Shown: positions 38,881 to 52,661 of the stretch, one piece after another
Layout: each line of letters begins with the position of its first letter
How positions within the stretch are numbered: the first letter of the stretch is position 1
Assembly (NCBI GenBank): GCA_009617715.1
Contig: VTFK01000053.1
Location: 682,001-746,000 of the forward strand
From: Plectrocnemia conspersa
Taxonomy: Eukaryota > Arthropoda > Insecta > Trichoptera > Polycentropodidae
DNA length: 64,000 nucleotides
Reading direction: 5' to 3'
Notes under the pieces: model-generated
Databases searched by the model: none
The model's input: the letters and a program-made list of their open reading frames with translations, nothing else
Told to the model about the DNA's origin: nothing
Program-made: the position numbers and the translations under genes

Positions 38881-41800
38881 ATGAAATTCAAAATCAACAA
38901 GAAACTGATACCGATTAAAGCCCATTTTTTCTTCTTCTTCGCCGGTACATCTTTGATTGTAATCCACGATCTGTATATCGTACAATATAAAAATATTTAT
39001 TTTTATTTTAGCAATTGGTCCTATTCTTCCGCAAGTCAATGTCTTCGGGAAGCAATTGGGAATTTCTCCCGTGGTCATGGGGGTTGTCACTGCCATCCTT
39101 CCGATTTTATGGGCTCTGGCAAAACCGGCGATAGGGTTTCTCGTAGATTATTTTCATGTGAGTTTAAAAGATTTTTTTGTAAAAATAAACGGTTTATCAG
39201 TGTTTATTGACTCTGTTGTGGAGTTGTTGAACTCATTATTGATTATTATTTATTTTCAGTCTCAAAGAAAGTTTATCTTTATGTGTTTAATTTTTACTAT
39301 GAGTGGTGCATACTTTTGTATGTACTTTTTACCTGAACCTCCAATGAAAGAATCCGAGTTATTTGGAAACATAAGTACGCAAATTAAAGATTTTAAACCA
39401 GGCGACGAAGATAAACAGTTAATTTATATAAAACAAAAACCACTCTTATGCCAGGTAAGACATATTTTTTCTAAAATAATTTCTAAAATTTTTATTTAAT
39501 GTAGGTTTTCTTACACATCTAGAGTTGATTTTGAAAAGTTTTCGAATAACTTACTTTATGGTTATTAAAATTATTTAAAGTTAAATACACACCACTTTTA
39601 GGATACTGTTGAGTCTGATTGTAACAACAACACTAGTCTCATTCCGGCTTCTTGTGGTTGGATCTGTACCTCTGAACTGATTTCAAACGCTGATAACGAT
39701 CTGAAGCTAAATATTTGGCTAAGTGACGAAGACATATTGTACGAGCGTTTGACAACAATTTATCACAATTACTCTGACGATTCATCGCTATCTTGCAAAC
39801 AATTCGGCATGAACGATTACAATGACAAAGTTGACCATGATAAGAGTGTGCTCACTTGCGCTTCAAGATTCGGATGCAGATTTTTCTCATGCGCTTTTCA
39901 AAATCAAGACGTGAAAAATATTTCCATGTACAGCCAAGACGATGTGCCGCAATTTGTCCAATCGCCGGAGCCCGAGTACAATTTGTACTTGACGATTACG
40001 TTCTGGGGCTTCGTGATATTCATGGCTACCGGAACGGTCGGATTCAACGTGGCCAATTGTATCGGAGACGCGGTCTGCTTTGATGTGTTAGGTAAATATT
40101 ATTTCTGTAACGAATAATCATGATCCTCAGTGTCTTACCGTGCAGATGAGCAAAATTTAGAATGGATAGTATTAAACTAATTATAATTCATATATATTAA
40201 TATAAAGAGGATATTTAGGCTGATTATATTTTTTATCAAGGTCAAGTCTTAAAGAGTAACTATTCAAAATTTGATTTAAATATTTATTGAATAGTAATTC
40301 TATAACAATTCAAGATATTTTAATTATTATTAATATTGGATTGATCATTTAAGGAAACGATCACGCTATGAAGTACGGTTTTCAGAGAGCGTTCGGCACA
40401 GCTGGATACGGAATCACTGCTCTCGTATCAGGATGGATTGTTGATTTTATAAGCGGCGACAATTTGCATAAGGATTTCACGCCGGCTTTTGTTATCATGG
40501 CTGTGTTTACAATTGTTGATTTATTCTTTTGTAGACAACTAGAGGTGAGTCTGGAGCATGAGATAGAAACGATAATATGAAAATATTATATTTTATAATA
40601 ATTATATATTTGTATAGCTGCCGAGTATGACTCGGCCGGAAGGTGCAGCTGGTACACTATCAAGATTACTTAGAGAGAAAACGATATTTATATTTCTCTG
40701 TTTTGCCGTCGTTGCTGGGATATTTGATAGTTTTATAATATATTACATGTTTTGGTAATTGTTATTTATTATATTATTTTTTATACAATCACAGTTATAT
40801 ATATTTTTTAAAACTTAAAATTTATTGATACAATTCCAGTCATTGAATGACTGATTTGGCTTAAAACGTAAAGGAAAATTTTTGAAATATACATTTTTTA
40901 GCCTTCATATATGCCAGTCAGTATTGTTGCCTCAATAACATACATGTGTTCAATGCCCTAAAAATCAACCGCATTAGTAGATCTAAGTTCCTTGGCAGCA
41001 TAACGGGGCTACCAATGTTGAGTATTATTTATGCTGCGGTAAGGCACTTGGTTCAGAGAATTTAAGAACTCGACATGCTGCTATAAAATGCCTATGAAAC
41101 TCAATTTTATTTGCTGTTCAAACCCAAACCTAACCTAATGAAAGTTTAAAACTAATTACAGTTTTAGAACTTTTATTAGGGCAAGTCCAAAATACAAACA
41201 AAGCGAATTCATCTCTCAGGAGAAAAATAAGCAGAAGAAGAAGAAGTAAAAGTCTGCACTTGGATATTACACAATTTTTTTTAAATATGATCTATCTTTA
41301 CTGATATTACTACGGATTTCTGATATTAGAGTATTAGTCAGTGTATTCAAACCAAATTTTGGACAATAGGAAGGCGCAAAAAATAATTATCCTTTCTCAG
41401 AAGTCAAAAATTCACGTCAAAAGCAATAAAATCGTGTCGGCGCGGTCGCAGTGGAAACGCTTGGTAACGAGTGATCCCACTGTGACAGCCCTGACACGAT
41501 TTTATTGTTTTTGACTTCTGAGAAGGGATAATTATTTTTTGCGCTTTTCTATTGATCGAAATTCGATTTAGATATGCTTCATTAAATAATAAGGCGGGGG
41601 GGCAAGTGGGAGCATTTCCCTCCCCTCTTGAATTTGGCCAGAAAAATTCATGTCATTTTTTTATTTTAATACATAAGATATTCTCTATGAGCTGAAAATA
41701 GTTCATTATTAAAAAATTTTCAATACCAGCTATGTACGATCTAGTTCGATTTTAATTAATCATCGCGATATTCATCCGTGAGATTAGGAAAATCTAGGCA

Positions 41801-43281
41801 AACCTAATCTGTGATGATCGATGGGAATTTTAATTGTGTAATAATCATTAATTCCGTTCTCCCAAGCACGATAGCAATTTAAAAACACTAAGGTCTGTAT
41901 GGGATTCGAACCCAGGTCTTTCAAGTCAATAGTTAGAGACTTATACCACTCGTCTATTGTGCATATCTTAATGAAATACTATGAATCATAATGAAATATT
42001 AAAAAACAACCACTGACTGGCTAACTTTTGCCCTCCCTGGAAAAAGTTAAAATGACGTCTCTTGTGGCTCGAATCTGTCATTCTTGCCATCTGACGGAGG
42101 GTAGGGAGTTCTCAGAACCAAAACTTTGTAGAGTTTGATGACCCATCAAACTGATGACTATTTTTTATGAAATGTTTCACGCTTGGCGTTATGCATGGTC
42201 CTCACAGATAGTACATTACCGTTAAAAAATAGCAGAAATCTATTACAGAGCAATACATGAATGATCTTATTTTGGCGACAAGATTTAAGTGACGTCTGAG
42301 TCCATTTGTATAGGCTTATATAATTTGGTGACCCAAAATAGCAGTCGATTTCCTAATAGACCTCAAACTTTCATTAGATAAATAACATACATTTAACTAT
42401 ATTATTTTAGGTTTTTGGAAGATATAGCAATGGAAACGGGCAGCTTTGCAAATATAAAATTCTTGGAAGGTTTAATTATTGCCGTAGAATCTTTCGGTGG
42501 TGAAATTCTGTTCTTTTCTATTTCAGGTGAGTTGTATTAAATGTTATATGCAATAAATATTTTTCTTCAGTTTAAATACATTTATTTGTTTTTTTAGGCA
42601 AAGTGTTAAACTACTTTGGTTTTCGTAACACGCTATCATTCTGTTTAGCTTGTTATGCAGTGAGATTATTCGCTATATCGTTGATTACGGAAACGTGGCA
42701 CTTGGTGATTGTTGAAGTATGAATTGGAATAAATGGAATCTCTTCATTATTTACATATTTATTAATTAAGCAATAATTTTAGATGTTCCTTCAAGGGCCT
42801 ACTTACGCCTTGTGTTATTCGGCCATTGTAGGGTATGCTGCTGCCGTTGCACCGCCCGGTTTATCAGCCACGCTTCAGGGTATTATGGCAGGAATGGACG
42901 ACGGTGTCGGTAAGTTTGTTATTTTTATCTATATTAATTTCCATTATCGAGGGAGATAGTAGATTGATAAACGGTAAATATTTCATTTTAGGTTTCGCCT
43001 TCGGATCGCTTATAGGCGGAGTATTATACAAGACGTTCGGCGGGAAGATCTCGTTTAGAGTCATGTCTGCTATGGCGATCATAGCTGCTGTCGCTCACGC
43101 TGTTTTGGCAGTCACGGTTTTGAAAAATGTTTCTACTTCGGTCGACGTAGAAGAAAAGAAAGCAGACAACTGTAGCGAAGAGGAAGGAAAACTGATGATA
43201 AACGGTGTGTCTTCGAACGCTGAAGAACACAAAAATATAAAAATAGTTGGTGGAACTAACGATGGTTCTGTAACGTATTAA
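38881..43281 (+). CDS. MFSD6-like major facilitator superfamily transporter, 10 coding exons, 624 aa
   Basis: This is a multi-pass membrane protein of the MFSD6-like branch of the MFS; its substrate cannot be read from sequence. Exons: 38881-38944, 39012-39157, 39260-39454, 39602-40091, 40354-40544, 40618-40754, 42411-42526, 42598-42716, 42783-42909, 42992-43281. All phases agree. Membrane segments are clear: AAIGPILPQVNVFGKQLG, VVMGVVTAILPILWALAKP and FIFMCLIFTMSGAYFCMYFL at the N-terminus. A long Cys-rich loop with N-glycosylation sequons (NNTS, NYSD, NISM) follows in exons 3-4. Then come LTITFWGFVIFMATGTVGF, FGTAGYGITALVSGWIVDF, IFLCFAVVAGIFDSFIIYY, and the C-terminal LQGPTYALCYSAIVGYAAAV and FGSLIGGVLYKTFGGK. 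It ends in a charged cytoplasmic tail. The ATG fits the start of the first helix. Intron 6 (1.66 kb) is full of repeats. Confidence 0.92.
41364..41554. mobile_element. MITE with long inverted arms, 191 bp, in MFSD6-like intron 6
   Basis: The left arm CAATAGGAAGGCGCAAAAAA continues through TTATCCTTTCTCAGAAGTC to AATAAAATCGTGTCGG. The right arm is its reverse complement, lacking a 14-15 base segment (ATTCACGTCAAAAGC) present on the left. A single arm recurs at 872-947. The ends do not fit a superfamily I can name. Confidence 0.7.
41750..41960 (-). mobile_element. tRNA-derived SINE, family 2, copy 2 (in MFSD6-like intron 6)
   Basis: The minus strand reads GAGTGGTATAAGTCTCTAAC (A box) and GGGTTCGAATCCCATACAG (B box). 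The body contains ATCACAGATTAGGTTTGCCT, shared with 28365-28540. The 3' boundary is approximate. The tRNA-like head lacks a foldable full tRNA, so it is a SINE and not a tRNA gene. Confidence 0.7.
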
Positions 43282-44720
43282 TCTGTGGATAATGTTAAAT
43301 TCTAAATAAGTTGATGATAGTCGAAGAAAGAAAGTATATTTTATACTAGCATTGTACCCATTGAAGTTTACTTATCCAACAATATATATTACATACTCAT
43401 AACTTGACAAACGTCCATAATCTATAGTATGTTGTTTTTCAAAAGACAGACATTCTTATATTATTCTATATTTTAAACCACTATGTATGAGAAATATAAT
43501 ATATTTTTTTAATATATACCTTAAAAAGATGACAACATCTTGGCCCACCTTGTATATTCAATCTTGTTAATGAGAATTTTACATTTTTATTATTAAAAAT
43601 ATATTCAAATTATTATTTAATAATTTAAATTTTATGATGCCAAAATACTATTTATTTATAGGATCTCTTTTTTAAAGATCCACGGGAATGTTATTGTTAT
43701 TTTTTATTCGATAATTATTATTATTGCTGTCCAGATTAGAAATACAGTATGCATTATTATCCCATTGGTTGCTGAGCCTTATAGAATTACTATCTAAATA
43801 TCAATACAAATATATATACATCTGAAACAATGTTGTTTGACCCTGAAGCAAATACCCTACAGCCAATTAAAAATGTATCCGATTCTTTCTTCAGTGATAA
43901 AGTCAGATCCGAAAATTCTCACCAAAGCAGCAAAAGTCAATGTATCGGATTTCAGCTCTCAAAGAGTTAACTCTGTGTATATTTTTCATCAAGGTCATAG
44001 TTGTTATGAATTTTCAACTAGAATAATAATATTTTTATATTAATGCCAATTTTTGTATTTTATTTTAATTTGTATGTATAAAACTATGCCATGCTTCATT
44101 AAAAAATAAGTGCCATAAGTGACCTAACAGAATTCATTAATCTAAGAATAAATACTATAAATACTTTGTACTTATAGTATCAGTTATTTAAATCCACTTT
44201 TATCGTGGGTTTGTTTCAGTATTCGACTAACTTATTATCTAAAAATTAAAAGCTATATTAATTGTGATAATTATGTAAAAATTGTGTTCGTACCTTGTAT
44301 TTTTGTGCCTGATCTGGCATCTATATTTACAGTGCCTTAAATTTTATTTAAGTTTTTTTTTATTGTTGAGAAATAATTTATAATATTTTAGGATTAGTAA
44401 ATTTTATATAAATAAGTTTTATTCAACCAAAATAATGTCATTTTATAATGTTTATACGAATTGGGTTTAAATAAATCTCAAATAACTTTCAGCATAATAA
44501 TAATACTATGCTAATTTTTCTACATGTCGTCGCTGTATATAAGTTATTTAAATTGTATACGAATACATTTCATTGTAATACTTGTTTTAATGCAAAATTT
44601 AAAATCAAAGAAACACTTGACATTTTAAAAGTATTACAAGTATAAAATATAACAAACTAGGTATATACAATATTTTCTAAGTGATTTTTGTATGTTACTA
44701 CAAATAATATATGAACATTT
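43282..44720. other. 3' flank of the MFSD6-like gene; nothing else recognised
   Basis: AT-rich; it includes the transporter's 3' UTR. The one longer open frame (43837-44043) has no recognisable domain and no splice context. Confidence 0.45.
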
Positions 44721-44726
44721 ATTTAT

Positions 44727-45196
44727 TTAAATTAAATTAAGACCATTGTGACCTAACAGGTTACGATAATAGGTCGAAAACAATACATTGTATTATTTTA
44801 ATACACAAAAAAAAAATAGACGTCGTGTACGTGTAGAGAGAAACTTCACTTGCTCTCAAGTGTGATTCCGAGATCTTTATGGAAGTTTCTTTAGTTAAAA
44901 TGTTTCCACCGAGATCATAGGGAAAAACTAATGGCGAACAGGATCGAGAAAATGATACAGTATGGCACTCTCCGACTAAAGGGCAGACAGTTAATGAAAG
45001 CCCATCTCCATAGAGAATCTAAATCACACTGTAGGGAGGAGTTGGCAACAGACTGAACGCATTTATACAATTTTAAATTATCTTCATACAAAAGAAAACT
45101 TGAATATGTAACTGCCGTGTTTATGCTAGTAAAAAATATCATGAAGATCAGAGGGCAGGGGTTGGATCCTTTAGGAACCTCCATAGGAGTTATAAT
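44727..45196 (-). mobile_element. 5'-truncated Jockey-like LINE: RT fragment and 3' tail
   Basis: On the minus strand MEVPKGSNPCPLIFMIFF matches the GVPQGSxLGPLLF block of reverse transcriptase. FLLYEDNLKLYKCVQSV follows at the catalytic YADD position, here changed to YEDN, so it is inactive. LQCDLDSLWRWAFINCLPFS follows as in Jockey elements. The 3' part (44731-44806) is shared with 53091-53166, including ACCTAACAGGTTACGATAAT. A hAT-type element abuts its 5' side. Confidence 0.8.
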
Positions 45197-45713
45197 CAGG
45201 GATGCTTTCATGCATAGGAGTTCTAATCAGGGTCCGCGTGAACTCTTTGATGTGAATGCTACGGTTCGTGCGAACCCCCAGTTAATCAGAAAAAAATACT
45301 TTCGTTTTTTATAATTATCGATGATTTTCTACTACTTTTTCGATTTTTAACTGTTTCTTTAAAATATCATATTTCATTATTTATGGCGCCAATATTCAAA
45401 TTTCGTTGGTAAATTTTCAATGTCGATAAAAACGATCTCTACGAAGACAGCGGCATTAGTTTTTGGTAACCATGCACTGACCGTGCGCACATTTTTCGCC
45501 TAACTTCCAAACTTCTCGTGCAGTGGTGAATATGATGAAGTTTCCTCCTAGACCTCGAACTAGCTACTCTCAAGTGATTTCTAACAAAATCGTCGGCTAG
45601 TGTGCTACTCTGCCAAATAATATTTCAATGGGAATAATAATATTAAAAAAATTATAGAAAATATTCACTGCGAATGCGAACCTCCTTGGTAAAATTTTGG
45701 GAAAGCATCCCTG
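45197..45713. mobile_element. hAT-type non-autonomous element, 517 bp, perfect 8-bp target duplication
   Basis: The ends read CAGGGATGCTTTC and, reversed on the right, CAGGGATGCTTTC, an exact match. GTTATAAT flanks both sides (45189-45196 and 45714-45721). There is no transposase coding. It is inserted at the edge of the LINE RT relic. Confidence 0.88.
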
Positions 45714-45721
45714 GTTATAAT

Positions 45722-46116
45722 AACATATATAACTTATTAACCCTTTGAACGGTATCGCCGTGCATGTATATATATATGTAAAATAAATTTAAAAAAAAAA
45801 TATTTTTTTTTATATTTAATTAAAAGTAAATTATATTTATAAATAATAACAGAAATAAATTAAAAAGTAGGAAATAAATAAACATATAAAAAATATTGAG
45901 AGCCTCTGAATTGATTTAGAACTAAATTAAACTGAAAATATAATTTCACTTTATATAAATGATTCATCTTTTAAACTAAAATATGTATTTAATATTTATT
46001 TCACATATATTAAATTAAATTGAATCGTAAAATTTCATAAAAAGTTCATGGTCGATATTGAGTATTTTAAGGTTAGTTTAACACGCGGCGTTGACAGCTG
46101 TCAAGTGTGTAGAGCG
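45722..46116 (+). other. UTP11 upstream region
   Basis: AT-rich DNA up to the UTP11 ATG. The last 40 bases become GC-richer (ACACGCGGCGTTGACAGCTG). TTAACCCTTTGAACGG at 45739 looks like a piggyBac-type end, but no mate was found. Confidence 0.4.
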
Positions 46117-47007
46117 ATGTCTTCTTTTAAAAATGCTTCGAAATCTAACCAGCGCACACATCGCGAGCGTCCGACGCCTTCGGGGGCTCGCGGTCCCCTG
46201 GAGCGACACAAAGAGTATCGCAAGAGGGCGGATGACCACTCCAGAAAAGAGAAAACATTGAAATTATTAAGAAGAAGAGCGCTCGACAAAAACCCTGATG
46301 AGTTTTATCATCATATGATCAATTCTAAAATAAAGAATGGGGTACGCTTATCATAGTTTGTGTAAATACACGTTTGTATAACATAACTAATATTTTTTGT
46401 TGTTGATATTTTAGGAACATCATGAAATTATAAAAACTGACGAAGATACCCACAATCAGATTAAATTGATGCGCAGTCAAGATATGAAATATATCAATAT
46501 GAAAAAAGCTATAGAGAGTAACAAAATTAAAAAGTTACAGTCTGAGCTACATTTGATCGACTCAGTTGATATTGTTCCGAATAGCCACACGTTTTTTGTT
46601 GACGATAGAAAAGAAGTGCGGAAATTTGATATCGTAAAACATTTAGATACACACCCGGCGTTATTAAAACGCAGAACGAATAGGTTGAGGCTATCTGATC
46701 TTGGTAAAATAAACCTGCCCAACGTTGACGAAAGTGTGAGTATTTGCTACAATTATTTTCATTTTATATTGTATCTAAACTTTATTTACATTCATAGACA
46801 ATGAATATAATGAAGAAGAAGCGTCAAAAAGCATATAGAGAACTCAACAAGAGAATCGAAAGGGAGAAGGAGCTCACCATCGTTCAGCAAAAGATGGCAA
46901 TGAAGAAGCATTTGAAAGATAAAAAAATGGAGAAACCGAAGCAGATCAAAGTTGGCACTGCCAATTCAGCTCCCGTGTTCGAGTGGAAATATCAAAGAAA
47001 ACGATGA
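46117..47007 (+). CDS. UTP11: UTP11, U3 small nucleolar RNA-associated protein 11, 3 exons, 251 aa
   Basis: UTP11 is a component of the nucleolar small-subunit processome needed for 18S rRNA maturation. Exons 46117-46341, 46415-46735 and 46798-47007 join in phase 0. The family opening is plain: [17 protein letters not shown], then [18 protein letters not shown] and [17 protein letters not shown]. In exon 2 come [30 protein letters not shown] and [19 protein letters not shown]. The C-terminus is a basic coiled coil ([20 protein letters not shown]) ending in KYQRKR. The human protein is 253 aa. I chose the ATG at 46117 because homologues start there; an in-frame ATG at 46048 would add an unconserved leader. 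The gene is tail to tail with RPB8. Confidence 0.95.
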
Positions 47008-47104
47008 TCTTTGTGAATTTTTAATAATAAAATCAATAATAGTTTAAAAATGTTTGTTATGTTTCTTTATTTTGTATTCAAATTATATATGATTCGCCAT
47101 TTAG

Positions 47105-47395
47105 GATGAAAAATATTTCGTTTTATAATCAAAATAGCCATATTTCTACCCCATTTTGAGCGAACGTTATGAACGAAACGCCATTTCTATCTGAACTTTA
47201 TAACCCATATTTATTTGAAAAATGTCACTTCTGCATGAAATAAACAACGAAGGGTTTGTCCTTTACTATTGTTTAACTTTCACCTCAAAACAGATATATT
47301 ATGTTTGTTAAATTTTTGTAATTCATACTGTTTTGAAATGTGAAGAGATACGATCAATTGTTCTCAATTTGTTCATCAGAGCTGATTTTATACTC
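47105..47395. repeat. Dispersed repeat E, copy 2, between UTP11 and RPB8
   Basis: Diverged copy of 1700-1985. Shared words in order include TTTTATAATCAAAATAG, CATATTTCTACC, CTGTTTTGAAA and CTCAATTTGTTCATCAGAGC. Confidence 0.5.
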
Positions 47396-47553
47396 TTCTG
47401 TCGATTATTTTGATCCCTTCCATATTTTGTACATATTTTGCTATTTATATTTAATTTCATAGCTTTTATAAACGATGGATATATAATCTAATAATATAGT
47501 ATTTTTATTTTTTTATTTTCATTTATTATAAAAGATATCTTAATTAGGTAACA

Positions 47554-49605
<2,052 letters not shown>

Positions 49606-49619
49606 ATAAGAACCCTAGA

Positions 49620-49700
49620 GCAGCGATCGCCAAACTTTATGACCTCACGGATCACTAACCTAATAATTTTTATCCCGCGGACCGCTACCATGATATTTTT
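49620..49700. mobile_element. One-sided hAT terminus fragment
   Basis: CAGCGATCGCCAAACTTTAT, then CACGGATCACTAA and CCCGCGGACCGCTACC, matches the 5' ends of hAT elements of the CAGnGGTCGCCAAAC kind. No right end was seen. Confidence 0.55.
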
Positions 49701-50459
49701 CATACAAGTAACATTATAAATATAAAATGGTAGTTGTTTTTGTACTTAAACTATTTGAAAAAATGTATTATGATTATGAATATATAATTAATTTAAAAAT
49801 ATGATATACATACATATATAATGAAAAATTAAAAAAAAAACATTAAAATTTTATATTGTGTCAAGAATATTATTTTTGTTTTTAATTGATAATTGTGCAA
49901 CTGTTTGAAGCTATATGTCAGGGATATTTTTTATACAATAAGTTAGTATTATTTAAAATTTATATCATTTACGTTAACGAATACGTCAAGTCGTAGCCGG
50001 GTTTGCGTCTGAAGAATCCAGTCGTCTGCAAATAGTGTTGAACTCTTAGAAACGATAGTTCTTGATTTAGGCGTTGTGTATTTGATTTTATAAACCTGAC
50101 CAGCTGAACAAATGTGTAGTTTTTACCCACTTTTGATGTCATAATCAATTTCGACAAGCTATGAATATAATTAGATTAGCTTGTTAACTTTCCGGACTTT
50201 TATGAGCGTTGCGATGGAGTTTGAACAGGTTGCAACTTATCATCTGAACAGATTTGAAATGACCGTTAAATATTTTGAACAAGTGTGAGATATGGAAACT
50301 TGGCGACCCGTTGTTTTGAATCTCTGTTGTAATTTATTTTATAATAGAGAAAGAATAACATAAATTAGTATGTTTTTTTTCATGAGGTAAAAATGATAAA
50401 AACGATTACAACAATTTTTTTATCAAAAAGCTTATCACTACAATACATTTTATATGTAT

Positions 50460-50580
50460 AATAGGGCTGTGGAGTCAGAATCGCGGAATTTTAGACTGAG
50501 GCAAAACAAAGTCATTTTATTAAACTTGTTAAAATTCGAGTTGAGGTCGGAGTCTAAAAATGCACCTAATCTGATATTTT
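50460..50580. repeat. Fragment of the element seen whole at 55948-57127
   Basis: AGGGCTGTGGAGTCAGAATC and a reversed GTCGGAGTCT-type block match the terminal sequence of the 55948-57127 element. The adjoining SINE cuts it off. Confidence 0.5.
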
Positions 50581-50590
50581 ATTAAATTTT

Positions 50591-50912
50591 CCATTGTAAC
50601 CTGGCAGGCCTAAGCCCAATGCGCTACAACGGGGTAAATCTGTACTAACTGAGTAAGTCAATCAGATATAATGAATACCTACAAGTAAGTATTACCCACT
50701 AGACTGAAAGTCTGGGAATCGGTGACATCTATATTAAAATTATAAATTATTATGTGTAATATAATTTATAACCAATAAATGTCACTGCAGCTAGGGCAGG
50801 TTTTTTAAGCGCATTTCTTTATAAATAAAAATTCAAGTGCTGCTGTCGGGATGCGAACCCGCAACCTCAGAGTTACTATTCTGAGATGTTACGGACTATG
50901 CCATTCCGTCCT
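50591..50912 (-). mobile_element. tRNA-derived SINE, family 1, copy 2
   Basis: The minus strand reads CATAGTCCGTAACATCTCAG, then GAGGTTGCGGGTTCGCATCC (B box), then GCTGCAGTGACAT, TAGATGTCACCGATTCCCAG and GTTGTAGCGCATTGGGCTTA. The same order appears on the plus strand at 58228-58547. About 320 bp, homologous along its whole length. Confidence 0.8.
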
Positions 50913-51134
50913 TAAATATATAAATATAAATTATCAAGCTTAATTAAAACAACGTAATAAATAAAACCACTTTAATGATATGAAAAAAATGTATTGATAT
51001 AAATAAAAAAAAAAAAATATGTAAATTTAAAGTTATGATCAAAAACTATTATGCAAAGAATATATAATACATATTTTTTAAAAGCATTGAATACGTGAAA
51101 ACATATCATTAAATAATTAGCAAGAGTCAAATGG

Positions 51135-51337
51135 ACACCCCGACAAAGCCGCGCCGGACAATCCCGGGCCGACTAAGCCTCCCCGACATAGCCGCGCAAG
51201 ACAATCCCGCGCAATACAACCCTGACATTGCCGCGCAAATCAAAATTATAAAATTAGATAAAATGAAAGAAAATGATTTTTTTAATTCTAATTATTTTGT
51301 TTTGTGGACATTAGTCGGCGCGGCTTTGTCGGGTCCC
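51135..51337. mobile_element. GC-rich MULE-like element, 203 bp, 9-bp target duplication
   Basis: GTCAAATGG lies at 51126-51134 and 51338-51346. The inverted ends share CCCGACAAAGCCGCGCC; outside them the right end is GGGA-. The left 100 bp is a tandem array of about 15-bp units of GACAAAGCCGCGC / GACAATCCCGCGC type. A 9-bp duplication and G/C-starting ends point to Mutator-like elements, but no transposase is present. The composition contrasts sharply with the AT-rich surroundings. Confidence 0.7.
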
Positions 51338-52030
51338 GTCAAATGGTAAAATAAGTACCATTAATCATATTAGCAGGATTCAAGATATACACTTATTCTT
51401 CCATTGGCCGTAACATTCATTATCACAAAAAGTATAATTACGATATTTTTTTGCACCTTGTGTGATCTTCCTTTTACACGCAGAACATTTAAAGTATCCG
51501 CTTTTACTAAAAAATAAAAGAATACATTAATGAAAACAACATAAAGGTTAAGTTGAATAGCAGCATTTATAAATAATATTTATTTGTAAAACATTATTAG
51601 TAAATTATTAAATATATTGGATTGATTAAACAAATAATTTTGAAATATTCAATAAAAGGAATTCAGTTGAAAATAGTGATAAAGATAAGAATGTTTTAAT
51701 ATTCAGCAGAATTTACTTTATTAATACACGGTACGATTATTTATATTATCTAAAATCTTCAATGCGACAACAAGCTAGATGTTTTCAACATTTTTTTTTT
51801 ATATAAATATTACAAAGGAAAAGTTTACAGCGAATAGCATTGTATCTGAGTACCAATAAATATTTTTATTTTATACATATAGAAGAATGGTTTGATATTT
51901 ATTAAAGTTAGCAGTTAATCACCTTAATATTCACCAATGAGATCTTAGGAGATCAATCTGAATTATAATTATTGTAAAAAATTCTAATTCTGATTTCACA
52001 CACGATAGAAATTTAGAAAAGGGGTATGAC

Positions 52031-52661
52031 TAGGGATTCCAATCCCGGGATCCCGAACGATTTTCAATACCCGATGAGTCCCGGGATTATAAAACATAAT
52101 CCCGAATTTTTTGGATTGATTGATTTATCAAGCACAATCGAATTATTATTGACAAAATCGTTATATTTCGTATACAAACTTGCGCCAGTTGCGCGTGTCA
52201 TCTGTGAATCTTTGAGGCTGTGAGTCTGAACGTGCTTTTTCAGCTGCAGGCTGCTTAGGAACCAAAATCAGATCAAGGCTTAATGTTGAAATGCTTGATG
52301 CTTTGATGTTACTTCGTGAGTTTTTTTCAAAATAATGTTTTCCATTAATTGTGTCTATGAATGTACATATGTACATATATTGTCAAAAGTTAATTTTTTA
52401 TCTTCTCAAATAAATAAATAAGACCTTCCCTTTTTTATTTTTATTATATTATTTTCTATTTTAAGTCCAAGACTAAAATTATACGTACTTTATACATCGT
52501 TCGTTATAAAAAACGGATGTAAAAATATATTGTATTTTTCAATTTAAATTATTTTTATCGATAAAATAACATGAAAATTATCTCGGGACTGGTCCCGGGA
52601 TCGACTAATTGCAATACCGAAATCACGGGATCAAAATTTTGGTCCGGGATTGGAATCGCTA
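52031..52661 (+). mobile_element. hAT transposon remnant with C-terminal dimerisation motif and perfect 8-bp target duplication
   Basis: GGTATGAC flanks both sides (52023-52030 and 52662-52669). The ends are TAGGGATTCCAATCCCGG and, reversed on the right, TAGCGATTCCAATCCCGG. Subterminal ATCCCG words repeat several times at each end. At 52225-52335 one frame reads SERAFSAAGC, then LNVEMLDALMLLREFFSK and a stop, the hAT C-terminal dimerisation motif. Upstream LAPVARVI fits the same domain. The rest of the transposase is deleted. Confidence 0.9.

Noticed and set aside
43837..44043. 68-aa plus-strand open frame downstream of the transporter
   Set aside because: No domain, no conserved motif, AT-driven composition; likely chance.
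46048..46116. Upstream in-frame ATG of UTP11
   Set aside because: Would add 23 residues absent from homologues, which begin at the position of the 46117 ATG.
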